Virus record (IMG/VR): IMGVR_UViG_3300025543_000141
Location: 1 to 28,877 of that record
DNA: 28,877 nt
Reading direction: 5' to 3' (one strand)
Origin: a virus
Positions 1 to 8,060 of the stretch are shown in pieces. Each line of letters starts with the position of its first letter. The stretch's first letter is position 1. A model generated the notes under the pieces. It made no database searches. It saw only the letters and a program-made list of their open reading frames with translations, and was not told the origin of the DNA. The translations under genes and the position numbers were made by a program.

Positions 1-493
1 ATTTGCTTTTTCCTGAGTTTATGAACTTATCTCCCATTAAAGTGATGTCTGGGTTATCTTTTTTGTAGTCATCTTTCATATCATCCCACAAACTTTTAGA
101 ATCAGAGGGTCTAGTATTATCTCTTGCAGGAGTTACACCTCTACATTTAGATACCAATAATCTAAAATTTTCATTGTATGCAAGACTCGGATTGCTGTTA
201 ACTCGACCACACATCTTCATTAATTCTAATTGTTGTTTGATTGCTACGTTTTCTTTTGAAGTCTCACAATCTGTGCCTAAATATTTTCTGTATGTAAAAC
301 TTATACCTTGTTGTTCATTGGTACTACCATCACTATAGTTATAATCAGTATCCCGTCTTTCTGTTCTTACTTCTAATTCTCCACATCTACTATTACCATC
401 GTTAAGATATTCGTTTCTAGGATATGCAGGTCCACCAAACAAAGCCAGTAGTGTTAACATAATTATAAGTAGTGCTGTAAATCTGTAATCCAT
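1..493 (-). CDS. Secreted conserved phage protein, 3' end cut by window edge
   Basis: The frame opens with ATG at 493 and stays open for 164 codons to the left edge, so the C-terminus is missing. A strong Shine-Dalgarno (GGAGG, about 8 nt upstream) supports this start. Residues 6-20 are a hydrophobic stretch after a short basic N-terminus, ending near GGPAYP, which looks like a signal peptide or membrane anchor. The rest is polar with four cysteines (C37, C76, C95, C117), consistent with disulphides in the periplasm. It begins 18 nt after the stop of the membrane/coiled-coil gene at 512-811, so the two are probably co-expressed. I do not recognise a domain. Its position next to a spanin-like protein allows a role in lysis or envelope change, but that is inference only. 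Confidence 0.75.
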   Translation of the reverse strand, partial: MDYRFTALLIIMLTLLALFGGPAYPRNEYLNDGNSRCGELEVRTERRDTDYNYSDGSTNEQQGISFTYRKYLGTDCETSKENVAIKQQLELMKMCGRVNSNPSLAYNENFRLLVSKCRGVTPARDNTRPSDSKSLWDDMKDDYKKDNPDITLMGDKFINSGKSK

Positions 494-511
494 CCTGAGA
501 ACCTCCATACA

Positions 512-811
512 TTACCTGTTTAAATCCTTAATATCATAGTCGTGTTCCCTGACTTGATCTGCTAATTGTCTATATAAATTTTCTGCCATCTGCCAAGTAG
601 ACTCTGCAGAAGTTAGTCTTGTGTTTTGATCTGTAATTTTATCTTCAGCAACTTTTAAATCTCTTTGTAAACTTATAATTTCTTGCTGGTTTGAATTGAT
701 TGTGTCTGTTAGATTAACAATATAACGAACGCCAGTGAATGTACCGACTAGCACAGAAGCTACCACAGGTACCATGACTATATTTTTCTTTAATAAATCT
801 GCTAGGTTCAT
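512..811 (-). CDS. Small membrane protein with periplasmic-type coiled coil (spanin-like topology)
   Basis: A 99-aa protein. A hydrophobic segment at about residues 11-31 follows the basic start MNLADLLKK and is followed by a heptad-like polar region at about 35-80 (NSNQQEIISLQRDLKVAEDK and onward). One N-terminal membrane helix plus a coiled coil is the topology of phage inner-membrane spanins (Rz-like), and the length fits. However, no Rz1-type small lipoprotein is seen, and the endolysin lies 10 kb away, so this is only a candidate. A GAGGA Shine-Dalgarno sits about 6 nt before the ATG and overlaps the end of the upstream gene at 821. It could equally be a membrane anchor for another phage component. 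Confidence 0.7.
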   Translation of the reverse strand: MNLADLLKKNIVMVPVVASVLVGTFTGVRYIVNLTDTINSNQQEIISLQRDLKVAEDKITDQNTRLTSAESTWQMAENLYRQLADQVREHDYDIKDLNR

Positions 812-820
812 TTATAATCC

Positions 821-1465
821 TCATTTTTTTTCTTCAATTTCATAAAAGAAATTGTCTGTGTCTTCAGTTTTCCATTTACCTGAGTCTTCTACATTCCATT
901 CGTTAGTTTGTACTTTCCAGTCAGGAATATTGTCCTTAACTGTGAATGATGGGATGTCCCAGATTAATCTATTGTTTGGCTGAGCCGCATAATTGCCGTC
1001 ATCTAACGCCAATATGTGAGCGCACTTGTGTTCGTGCGGAATCTCCGAATGATCGGTGTCTACTATATTACTCTCTGGATGTGCAAAGTCAACGGTAAAT
1101 AAGTAACTGCCGTGATGCCATTTTTTATCTTTACCTATATATTTTCCGTGTTGTCCACCTAAAATATCATAAGTAGTAATAGCAGGATAATAACTAAAAG
1201 AATTCCAAAGCTCCAATTCATCAATTCTTTTGGGTGGAACAGACTTGGGTTCATAACCACGTTGAATAAAAGCCGTAATTGGGAGACGATAAAAGATTGC
1301 GCCATTTTCCATAAGTGCGTGCCATAAGATAGCGCGACCTGTAATACAGCTAATACCAAAGATAATACAGTCTTCAACTTCTCCGTGATGTTTTTTAAGA
1401 TCATATAAATACTCCCTTTTTATTTGAGCATATTGTACAGGAATGTTTGCATTTAAGTAAGCCAT
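821..1465 (-). CDS. Conserved hypothetical phage protein
   Basis: A 214-aa soluble protein with no signal peptide or membrane helix. I do not recognise a family. It has aromatic-rich segments (LWNSFSYYPAITTYDILGG) and a His-rich stretch at about 143-150 (HEHKCAH), which could bind metal, though no complete catalytic signature is evident. The C-terminus is acidic (EDTDNFFYEIEEKK). It starts 6 nt after the DNA polymerase stop and ends 9 nt before the membrane protein gene, so it is the downstream member of the replication operon. No clear Shine-Dalgarno precedes the ATG at 1465. G+C is a little higher than in its neighbours (25 of 60 bases in line 961-1020). Confidence 0.7.
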   Translation of the reverse strand: MAYLNANIPVQYAQIKREYLYDLKKHHGEVEDCIIFGISCITGRAILWHALMENGAIFYRLPITAFIQRGYEPKSVPPKRIDELELWNSFSYYPAITTYDILGGQHGKYIGKDKKWHHGSYLFTVDFAHPESNIVDTDHSEIPHEHKCAHILALDDGNYAAQPNNRLIWDIPSFTVKDNIPDWKVQTNEWNVEDSGKWKTEDTDNFFYEIEEKK

Positions 1466-1471
1466 AATTTA

Positions 1472-3325
1472 TCATTTTATATTACCCCAATTTGGACCAG
1501 ATTCATAGTCCACTTTATTAGGTACTTTTAATTCAACTGCGTTCTCCATAATTTCTTTTATTTTACTCGCGTGTTCTGGAGACTCAATAGATATATCAAG
1601 TTCATCATGCACTTGTATATGCGGTATGATACCCTCTTTATATAACTCTATCATTGCTTTCTTTGTCATATCTGCTGCACTACCTTGAATTAGTTTATTG
1701 AGTGCTTTGTAAGTATAAGCTCTTCTAATCCCTGGTCCATGTTCCAAGAGCGCTGCGTCATGTGTCATTGCTTTATGCATACCAAACATATTCGGCTCCC
1801 ATAGATGGAACCTACATAGTCTTCCAAGTAAAGTTCTTATCTGACCACGTTGCTGTGATCTCTGCATTACATTATCCATTAGTTGTTTAACAAAGGGAAC
1901 TCGATCATGGTATTGTTTGAATAGACCATCAGAAGTTTCTTTATCTACCCCTAGTTCAGCCTGTAATTTATTTTTACCCATACCATAGAATAATCCTAAG
2001 TTAATTGTTTTAGCTTGAGATCTTGGTATGTTAGCCATATCTGCAACGATAGTGTGAAAGTCTGTATTAGGGTCATTATTATAAGAATCTAATACATCAT
2101 CAACGCCATATAAATTCTGTAAAGCTGCATAATGGACTACCAACCTAGGCTCTTGCTGAGAATAGTCAAATACACCCCATGTATGGCCCTCCTCGGGTAT
2201 AAATAAAGACCTAATCATTGGTCCAAGTTCCTTATTTCTAGCAGGAATTTGCTGTAAATTAGGGTTTGAATAACTAAATCTGCCTGTCACAGTTCCACCA
2301 TTATCTCCACGTAATTGATTAATTTCTGCGTGGATTCTACCTTTATGTGAATGTTTTAATATGGTATCAATAAATGTTGTATGAGCTTTATTTACTTCTC
2401 TAGCCTGTGCAATCTTTTGAACCACTGGATGCGGATGGTTTTGTAAAAAATTTTTAGTAAAAGAAGGAGCAGATGTTTTCTCAGTTACGTCATAAGGTAA
2501 TTTTAGTTTCTCAAAAACTTTGGCAATCGATCTGGCTGCCCATATCTGAGGTTCTATTCCTGTTTCTTTTTTCACTGCTAGTAATGCTAATTCTTCTCTT
2601 TCAACTAATTGTTTCTTTAATTTACCTGCTGCTTGAACGTCTACACGAACTCCTAAAAAACGCATATCAACGAGGCAAGGAAATAATTCTGTCTCCATAT
2701 CAAAAATAGATTGGATGTCTTGATTAACAATTTCTGTTTTTAGATACTGCCATAGTTGTAATGTAATCGCTGCATCTTTTTCTGCGTATTGACCTACATA
2801 CATTGCAGGTAATTTATACATCTCTCCCTTAGGATCGATTCCCCATTCTTTTGCTGCTGCATACAATGCTGCTTCATCTTTTCCTGTACCTACATATCTT
2901 TTAGCACAAGTATTAAGATCAAAACGAAATTGATTTTCATCACATAAAGCAGATGCAATCATAGTATCTATAATAGTGCCATTAATCTTTAGACCCATAG
3001 CTCTAATCCAACATACATCATACATTGCATTGTGAAATATTTTACTAGCCTTAGTATTTAAAACATCTTGAAACCATTTAAGGACCATAGTTTTATCCAT
3101 GTTTCCACCACCGCCATGAGCGATAGGATAATATCCACACCAACCTTCAACAGCGACGGCTATACCAACAACTTCTCCTTTACCAATGATTGCTCCTGAC
3201 CCCATCTTCGTTAGTTCAGGATCTTTAGTTTCTAAGTCAATTGCAATCTCATCATGACTAGATAAGTCTGGAAAATTTTCTGGTGGTAGCCATTCGGTTT
3301 GTGGTTTAAATATTATCTTCTGCAT
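1472..3325 (-). CDS. polA: DNA polymerase I (family A) with 3'-5' exonuclease domain
   Basis: A 617-aa replicative phage polymerase. The DnaQ-like proofreading domain is at about 20-200: Exo I D30/E32 (AIDLETKD), Exo II N99/D103 (HNAMYD), Exo III Y180/D184 (YAEKDAA). The polymerase domain is at about 210-617: the TGRFSYSNPNLQQIP segment near 347-361, motif A D387 (DYSQQEPR; most homologues have DYSQIELR), motif B R435/K439/Y447 (RSQAKTINLGLFYG) and motif C H573-D574-E575. All catalytic acids are present and there is no 5'-nuclease domain, as usual for phage Pol A. The residue matching E. coli F762 is Leu443. The start overlaps the nuclease gene by 20 nt and has an AAGGAT ribosome-binding site. 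The family call is secure. Confidence 0.97.
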   Translation of the reverse strand: MQKIIFKPQTEWLPPENFPDLSSHDEIAIDLETKDPELTKMGSGAIIGKGEVVGIAVAVEGWCGYYPIAHGGGGNMDKTMVLKWFQDVLNTKASKIFHNAMYDVCWIRAMGLKINGTIIDTMIASALCDENQFRFDLNTCAKRYVGTGKDEAALYAAAKEWGIDPKGEMYKLPAMYVGQYAEKDAAITLQLWQYLKTEIVNQDIQSIFDMETELFPCLVDMRFLGVRVDVQAAGKLKKQLVEREELALLAVKKETGIEPQIWAARSIAKVFEKLKLPYDVTEKTSAPSFTKNFLQNHPHPVVQKIAQAREVNKAHTTFIDTILKHSHKGRIHAEINQLRGDNGGTVTGRFSYSNPNLQQIPARNKELGPMIRSLFIPEEGHTWGVFDYSQQEPRLVVHYAALQNLYGVDDVLDSYNNDPNTDFHTIVADMANIPRSQAKTINLGLFYGMGKNKLQAELGVDKETSDGLFKQYHDRVPFVKQLMDNVMQRSQQRGQIRTLLGRLCRFHLWEPNMFGMHKAMTHDAALLEHGPGIRRAYTYKALNKLIQGSAADMTKKAMIELYKEGIIPHIQVHDELDISIESPEHASKIKEIMENAVELKVPNKVDYESGPNWGNIK

Positions 3326-3800
3326 TTTTATTTATCCTTTTTATATTAGTTAATTGTTCCATATCCTGAAAGGGAACCATAGTGATTTTATCAAGTCTAC
3401 CTTCGCGTTGATAGATTTGATAAATTCCTTTGCCTTTTTCAAAATTCTTTTCTTTTAATTTAGATTCAACATGTTCTAATAGTTCTTGTCTATCAATCAG
3501 TAGCCAATGATCAGTTCTTTCAAATACTATATAATCTGCTTTGCCTTTTACCCATCCAGGTTTACCTCTAACATTCGTTCCTTCAACCCAAGCAATATCA
3601 TCCTGTGATTTGTTATCCCAACGATTTACTTTCTTCATACCCTTTACATCAAATTTTAAAAGCTGACCATCTAAAGTTCCTTGCACATCCCAATGCTCTT
3701 GCATATCTTGATAGTCATTTGCCCATACTGGGTCTTTTAAATTCTTTGCAAAGTTTTGTTCTATTATTTTTGCTCTTGCTCTGTATTCTTGCCAACTCAT
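3306..3800 (-). CDS. Putative PD-(D/E)XK-fold endonuclease
   Basis: A 164-aa protein. The core resembles a restriction-endonuclease-like fold: an acidic residue at D38 (HWDVQG), then a beta-strand ending in D51-V-K53 (LLKFDVKGMKK), which fits the (D/E)xK half of the motif, followed by GKADYIVFE at about 86-94 and a strand WLLIDRQEL as seen in many phage recombination nucleases. Such enzymes cut branched or specific DNA during replication and recombination. It lies between a 58-aa gene and polA, overlapping polA by 20 nt, which matches a job in genome processing. The fold call comes from motif spacing by eye. A Holliday-junction resolvase, a T7 endonuclease I analogue or a host-DNA nuclease all remain possible. 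Confidence 0.6.
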   Translation of the reverse strand: MSWQEYRARAKIIEQNFAKNLKDPVWANDYQDMQEHWDVQGTLDGQLLKFDVKGMKKVNRWDNKSQDDIAWVEGTNVRGKPGWVKGKADYIVFERTDHWLLIDRQELLEHVESKLKEKNFEKGKGIYQIYQREGRLDKITMVPFQDMEQLTNIKRINKNAEDNI

Positions 3801-3976
3801 TATTTATCCTTTTCGTTATTATAATAAACCATTCTCATACTGCCCTCATATTTTTTTAGACGTTTCTTCATTTTTTGATTCTCGTTATAAAGTTTTTCAC
3901 AGTCTTCTTTAAGTTTTTTAATTTTTGATGCATACAGTTCTCTGTAATGTAGGCTCCAATTCTTTGCTATAATCAT
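3800..3976 (-). CDS. 58-aa lysine-rich coiled-coil protein
   Basis: Hand translation from ATG at 3976 gives 58 codons ending in TAA at 3800-3802. The start overlaps the stop of the DUF3310 gene as ATGA (3973-3976), and the stop shares one base with the nuclease ATG (TAATG at 3800), so it is translationally coupled on both sides. This is strong evidence that it is real. The protein is highly charged, with a predicted helix at about 16-45 (SKIKKLKEDCEKLYNENQKM), consistent with a short coiled coil. No family is recognised. It could be a small DNA-binding or adaptor protein in the replication operon. Confidence 0.7.
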   Translation of the reverse strand: MIIAKNWSLHYRELYASKIKKLKEDCEKLYNENQKMKKRLKKYEGSMRMVYYNNEKDK

Positions 3977-4212
3977 TTGTCATCTTTTAATTTCAATATT
4001 TCTAAATCACAATAATGTTTTATTTTTTCAAGATCTTGTATGCCTGCTTTGTTTTTGTATCTGCAAACGTATTTAATTACGTTGCCCTGAAAAAATGAGA
4101 GATCATTCTTTGAAATAAATTCATAGGGTTGAATATGAAAGTCTTTGTAGTGACTCCCGCCTATCTGCTTATCTTGTGGAAATGAATCTTCAAATATATC
4201 TTTATTGGTCAT
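3973..4212 (-). CDS. DUF3310 family protein
   Basis: A 79-aa protein with the DUF3310 signature: QIGGSHYKDFHIQPYEFI, then the FFQGNVIKYVCRYKNKAG segment and DLEKIKHYCDLEI. DUF3310 proteins are common in phage replication regions and are sometimes called nucleotide-kinase-like, but no reaction has been established that I know of. The start at 4212 is chosen over the upstream ATG at 4236 because it gives an ATGA overlap with the helicase stop (4209-4212) and has an excellent GGAGGAGGT ribosome-binding site at the right spacing. The longer form would add only MLPNGGGI, most of which is that ribosome-binding site translated. The gene is coupled downstream to the 58-aa gene. Confidence 0.88.
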   Translation of the reverse strand: MTNKDIFEDSFPQDKQIGGSHYKDFHIQPYEFISKNDLSFFQGNVIKYVCRYKNKAGIQDLEKIKHYCDLEILKLKDDK

Positions 4213-5711
4213 AATACCTCCTCCATTGGGTAACATTTGCTATCATCTTTTGGTCTTATAATATGTAAGTGTTCCTTTGTTCTTGTTGCACCTACGTAAA
4301 ATAATCTTGTTTCATCATCTTGGTTCTTGTCATATGATTTCTTAGTATTAAAGGTAAGATCAGTGAGTAAGACTACATTGTCTTCTTCACCTCCTTTAGC
4401 ACTATGAATGGTTGATAGTTTTATCCGTGGTTCTTGATTCAACATCTCTCCATTACGTTTCATACGTCGTATATAAGTAATTCTTTTTTCTCCAGCTTGA
4501 TCAAAAGCTTCATACCAAATCTCATTAGTTCCAAGTCCATAGTCATTCTGTAATTGATCTAAGCTATACAGTCCATTCTTAACCATTGACTTTAATTTAT
4601 CCTTGTTCCATTTTTCAGTGCTGATGTACTTTGAAATATTTTCTATTTGTTTTGAATCTAACATCTGTCCTTTGATTAAATATTCCCAGTTAGTTGCAGC
4701 GATTTGAATATCTTTTTCATAAAGTTTTTTAAATCTATTCTCATAATAAAAACCTTTTTCCCTTAATGTTTCCTCTAGAGGATCTAACATTGATCTTGTT
4801 CTAGTTAACACCAACCATTTACCTGTTGTCATATTCACATCTTCAAAGTGATCATAAGAACTTAGTTTTCCTTCATGTTGTTTAGGGTTCCAACTTTTTT
4901 CTATTCTGTTATTAACCCTACCAATAATTGAGTTTGCTAATTGGTGTATCTTTTTTGGAACTCTTCTAGATTCTTTCAGTTCAATAATCTTTCCTTTTTG
5001 TGCAATGAATGAATCTACATCTGCACCAGCCCATCTAAATACAGCTTGATCATCATCTCCTGCAATAAAAGAATCAACTGTTTTATCAGTAATATGTTTA
5101 ACCATATCCCATTGCATTAAAGATAAATCCTGAGCTTCATCAATAAATACCACATCGAAGTTTGGTGATTTTTCTTCTTTGATAAAATTTAAAATCATAT
5201 CGTTGTAGTCAATAAGATTATATTCTTTCTTATATTCTACTAGTCTTTCACTTAAATGAACTAGAGTTGAGTATTCAACATCTTGATTATGTTCTTTCAA
5301 ATTATACTGCTCATCTATTGTAATGTTTCTAAGTTTAGCTAGATTGATTATTCTAAGGTAATCACTTTTAGTAGAAAATAATCCCGTCTCTTCTTCATCG
5401 TAATCATTGTAATCTAAAAACAAATGTTCTTTCCTACCCAGATCTTCGTAGTGTCTCTTCTGCATTACTTGATTTTTTTTCAACCCTAGTGATTTAAAAG
5501 CAAGAGAATGTAGTGTTCTAAAATAGGGAAGATCATCTTCTTCTAAATTAAATTTTTTCATTGCTCTTTCTTTAGCTTCATTTGCTGCTTTCTTTGTAAA
5601 AGCAAAGTAACCAATTCTATCTGGGTTAGTTGTCTTTAGATATTCATCTACCTTTTCTAACAATGTATGTGTCTTTCCTGTACCTGGTGGTCCGAATACA
5701 ATTGTCTTCAT
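4209..5711 (-). CDS. UvrD/PcrA-like superfamily 1 DNA helicase
   Basis: A 500-aa ATP-dependent helicase. SF1 motifs occur in order: Walker A GPPGTGKT (7-14), motif Ia AFTKKAA (37-43), a TLHSLAF segment near 66-72, motif II DEAQD (191-195), motif III GDDDQAVFRWAGAD (218-231), an LTRTR motif near 302-306, motif V STIHSAKGGEEDNVV (433-447) and motif VI RLFYVGATRTKEHLHI (469-484). It is shorter than cellular UvrD (about 720 aa), with reduced accessory subdomains, as is common in phage SF1 enzymes. It probably unwinds DNA at the phage fork or in recombination. It starts one base into the PrimPol stop (TAATG at 5711) with an AAGGAT ribosome-binding site, and ends in ATGA overlap with DUF3310, so it is a core member of the operon. 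Confidence 0.95.
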   Translation of the reverse strand: MKTIVFGPPGTGKTHTLLEKVDEYLKTTNPDRIGYFAFTKKAANEAKERAMKKFNLEEDDLPYFRTLHSLAFKSLGLKKNQVMQKRHYEDLGRKEHLFLDYNDYDEEETGLFSTKSDYLRIINLAKLRNITIDEQYNLKEHNQDVEYSTLVHLSERLVEYKKEYNLIDYNDMILNFIKEEKSPNFDVVFIDEAQDLSLMQWDMVKHITDKTVDSFIAGDDDQAVFRWAGADVDSFIAQKGKIIELKESRRVPKKIHQLANSIIGRVNNRIEKSWNPKQHEGKLSSYDHFEDVNMTTGKWLVLTRTRSMLDPLEETLREKGFYYENRFKKLYEKDIQIAATNWEYLIKGQMLDSKQIENISKYISTEKWNKDKLKSMVKNGLYSLDQLQNDYGLGTNEIWYEAFDQAGEKRITYIRRMKRNGEMLNQEPRIKLSTIHSAKGGEEDNVVLLTDLTFNTKKSYDKNQDDETRLFYVGATRTKEHLHIIRPKDDSKCYPMEEVL

Positions 5712-7231
5712 TAATATGGATCCTTTTCTTTTAAGACTTTAGGTGTATGAGTTTTTTCTGGTTTCTCAAATGCGTCCACTACCATAATTGTTGGTCTCTT
5801 CTTACCAATTACAATTCGATCATCACTACAATCACAATATTCTTTCAACATTTGCTGTGTAACTTGTGGTTTCTCTGGCCATTTCTTTCTAAGTAAATGT
5901 CCATGATAAAATTTATGAAATATAAATTTATGTTTACCTTCTTCTGTAAAGACGTTTCCATTTAGAATATCTTTTTTAGTAGTCTCCGCTGCAGTTCTAT
6001 TAGTACAGAACTCTTCTAAATGTTCTTTTAATTGATCTACCATTGAAGAACCTTTTGGTGCTTTGATTATTTCTACACCTTGTAATAACTGATCAACATA
6101 TGTTTCAAATTCTTTCACGGTTACTCTTTTTGGTTTCTTATTGATTTGTTTTACAACTGTTCTTCTAAATAATCTTTGTTCCATTAGACAATCAATGTTA
6201 TCTAATTTCACTCTATCCCCATCTACATTGACCCAATAGTAGGGTTCGTCTAGTTCAACTTTTTGAAGATCAGATAGTATTGGAAATACTGAGTCTCCAC
6301 CAATACCATACGTCCTAGTTCTACATAAATTTTTATCACAATGATTACACATTGGATCTTCATTACATTTAAAACCTAGATCTTTACCATCATTAAATTT
6401 TATTTTACCTTGAACAATTCTATCTTCTAATGGCCCTGAAGGATGTTTCTCAAAGTATTTATAATTAAATGCATTGATCTTTGTTTGCCAACTATCTGGC
6501 CATTTTCTTTTTGCATACTGTATGTATTGATAAATAATTCTATCTCTGCCATCTTTAATTTCAGTTTGAGTAATACTTTCCAAACAAGGTGGACCATCAC
6601 TAAACTCTGAGTCAGGTCTCTTGATTGTTAATGTTTCTAACTGTTCTGGAGTAAGTTTATATAAATCATGTAGTAAATAAAAACGTTCCAGATTAACAGC
6701 TTCACCTTGATCATTAAAGCAATATCTTGTTGTTTTATCACCATTAAAGTATGGTAAATTTAAAAAGTTTCCTGTATCATCTTTGGATTTTAATTCTACT
6801 TGTTTTGGAAATACTTCCGACCCCCCATAACCTAACACTGCACTAACTGATACTAACTTATCTCGCATTAGTTTTGCTTCAACAGGAACTGTTGTAAAAC
6901 AAAATACGTGTGCACCTCCACTCTTAGATCTAAATACTAATAAAGGTAAATCTAAACTTTTAATTTTATCTATTAATTTCTTGTGATCAAAACCTGCATA
7001 AGAATCGATATCAACACAACCCCATTTACAAGTATTAGTTTCATTAATCGGTATGATTCCTAAACTAGGTTCCGCACCGTTTAAATGGTCTTGCCACATA
7101 TTATCTGTGACCATACCTCTTTGAACGAAAGATTTACCTTTGATCTTTTGACCGTCGGCACCTTTCTTGTCGACGTATGTTAATCCATACGCACGTTCTA
7201 GCCCTGAGAATATCTCTTTAAACTTTTCCAT
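5711..7231 (-). CDS. PrimPol-like primase (archaeo-eukaryotic primase superfamily)
   Basis: A 506-aa protein. Residues 1-180 carry the AEP catalytic core: D74-I-D76 (CVDIDSY) as the metal-binding DxD, S104-G-G-A-H108 (SKSGGAHVF) as the sxH nucleotide motif, and a conserved segment at about 140-163 (EVFPKQVEL, then GNFLNLPYFNGD). This resembles primases of phages and of TOTE-type conflict operons. A four-cysteine motif follows (C289, C295, C298, C303, then RTRTYGIG), probably binding Zn or Fe-S, and then a C-terminal region that may be a helical or winged-helix domain. It likely makes primers, and perhaps DNA, replacing DnaG or T7 gp4. No Shine-Dalgarno is seen before the ATG at 7231; a GC-rich hairpin lies just upstream. 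The C-terminus EKDPY resembles that of the upstream protein. Confidence 0.85.
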   Translation of the reverse strand: MEKFKEIFSGLERAYGLTYVDKKGADGQKIKGKSFVQRGMVTDNMWQDHLNGAEPSLGIIPINETNTCKWGCVDIDSYAGFDHKKLIDKIKSLDLPLLVFRSKSGGAHVFCFTTVPVEAKLMRDKLVSVSAVLGYGGSEVFPKQVELKSKDDTGNFLNLPYFNGDKTTRYCFNDQGEAVNLERFYLLHDLYKLTPEQLETLTIKRPDSEFSDGPPCLESITQTEIKDGRDRIIYQYIQYAKRKWPDSWQTKINAFNYKYFEKHPSGPLEDRIVQGKIKFNDGKDLGFKCNEDPMCNHCDKNLCRTRTYGIGGDSVFPILSDLQKVELDEPYYWVNVDGDRVKLDNIDCLMEQRLFRRTVVKQINKKPKRVTVKEFETYVDQLLQGVEIIKAPKGSSMVDQLKEHLEEFCTNRTAAETTKKDILNGNVFTEEGKHKFIFHKFYHGHLLRKKWPEKPQVTQQMLKEYCDCSDDRIVIGKKRPTIMVVDAFEKPEKTHTPKVLKEKDPY

Positions 7232-7241
7232 AATAATATTT

Positions 7242-7273
7242 AAGCGGGCGTTTCCACTCTCGCTTTAACGCCC
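7242..7273 (-). other. GC-rich hairpin with an alternative pairing upstream of the PrimPol start
   Basis: The 59-bp gap between the ssDNA-binding-like gene and PrimPol holds a perfect 7-bp inverted repeat, GGGCGTT at 7246-7252 with AACGCCC at 7267-7273 (14-nt loop). An overlapping 5-bp alternative, AAGCG at 7242-7246 with CGCTT at 7261-7265, cannot form at the same time. No U-run follows on the minus strand (GCTTAAATATT), so a simple rho-independent terminator is unlikely. A regulatory or RNA-processing element controlling the downstream part of the operon is more plausible. Confidence 0.5.
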
Positions 7274-7290
7274 ACTACCTAGGATACTGT

Positions 7291-8058
7291 TTAGTATGGT
7301 GATTTTTCTGTTGTCTCAGTTTCAGAGTCGTGTTTAATTTCAACCTCACCTTTGCTAACTTTTTCAGCAAAGTCTTTGGCGATATTATAAACACCAGCGT
7401 CTGATACAGGTCCAACTTTAGTTACATCCCAACCAAACCATGTTCCTTTATCATTAGTCATTTGAACTGACTTTAGATTATAAACGTGGCTAAATGTTGG
7501 TGGAGTAAATAAACCGTTTTTACCCTGCATCTTTATAGACATCATCATAGAGTTCCAAGTTCTACTTACTTTCAACTGTGTTCTTGTCATAGACAATAAT
7601 GCAGTAGATGGTACTGATCCCAAAGTAACAACAAAATGATTTGCCGTGTTCTCAAGATAGTTACCATTAGGTAGCCTGTCTCTATTCATCTGGTCTCTTG
7701 TAGCTGTTTTAACAATAGGATCGTCTATTGAATACATCTTTACAAGACCTCCGCCTTCTCCTCTATCTTTCCACTCAAGAAATTTTCTATTGTAGAAAGC
7801 AGGAATTACATTAACTCCTTTTTCACCATTGAATAATTCTTTAGTGACAGAGTTCAATATCATCCCAGGTTCTGCGCCGTCAACGTATTTACCATCTCTT
7901 TTATTTATCTCTGGAGATAACTGTCCTAAGACTTTAAGAAAGGGTAAGGCAACATCGTCCTGACCAATATTTTGTGCTCCTGCGTTAGCATCAGCTTCAA
8001 ACATATTCGTAGCTAATGCACCTTCTGTTTTTTTCGTAAGGTTTGTTTCTTTTGACAT
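7291..8058 (-). CDS. Putative phage single-stranded DNA-binding protein
   Basis: A 255-aa soluble protein. The middle (about 35-225) alternates predicted strands with many aromatic and basic residues (FYNRKFLEWKDR, MTRTQLKVSRTWNSMMMS, TWFGWDVTKVG), and the last 25 residues are acidic (KHDSETETTEKSPY). A beta-rich core with an acidic, aromatic-ended tail is the architecture of T7 gp2.5-type ssDNA-binding proteins, whose tail contacts the polymerase and primase. The gene lies between a coiled-coil protein and the primase, where an SSB is expected. I do not identify a named family, so the function is inferred from architecture and position. Ribosome-binding site AAGGAA precedes the ATG at 8058, with a 2-nt gap from the upstream gene. 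Confidence 0.5.
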   Translation of the reverse strand: MSKETNLTKKTEGALATNMFEADANAGAQNIGQDDVALPFLKVLGQLSPEINKRDGKYVDGAEPGMILNSVTKELFNGEKGVNVIPAFYNRKFLEWKDRGEGGGLVKMYSIDDPIVKTATRDQMNRDRLPNGNYLENTANHFVVTLGSVPSTALLSMTRTQLKVSRTWNSMMMSIKMQGKNGLFTPPTFSHVYNLKSVQMTNDKGTWFGWDVTKVGPVSDAGVYNIAKDFAEKVSKGEVEIKHDSETETTEKSPY

Positions 8059-8060
8059 GA

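Noticed and set aside
4213-4236. Upstream ATG for the DUF3310 gene
   Set aside because: The extra residues are mostly the translated GGAGGAGGT ribosome-binding site, and ATG 4212 has the ATGA overlap and correct spacing.
7246-7273. Rho-independent terminator before the PrimPol gene
   Set aside because: No U-tract follows the stem in either direction, and the gene downstream belongs to the same operon.
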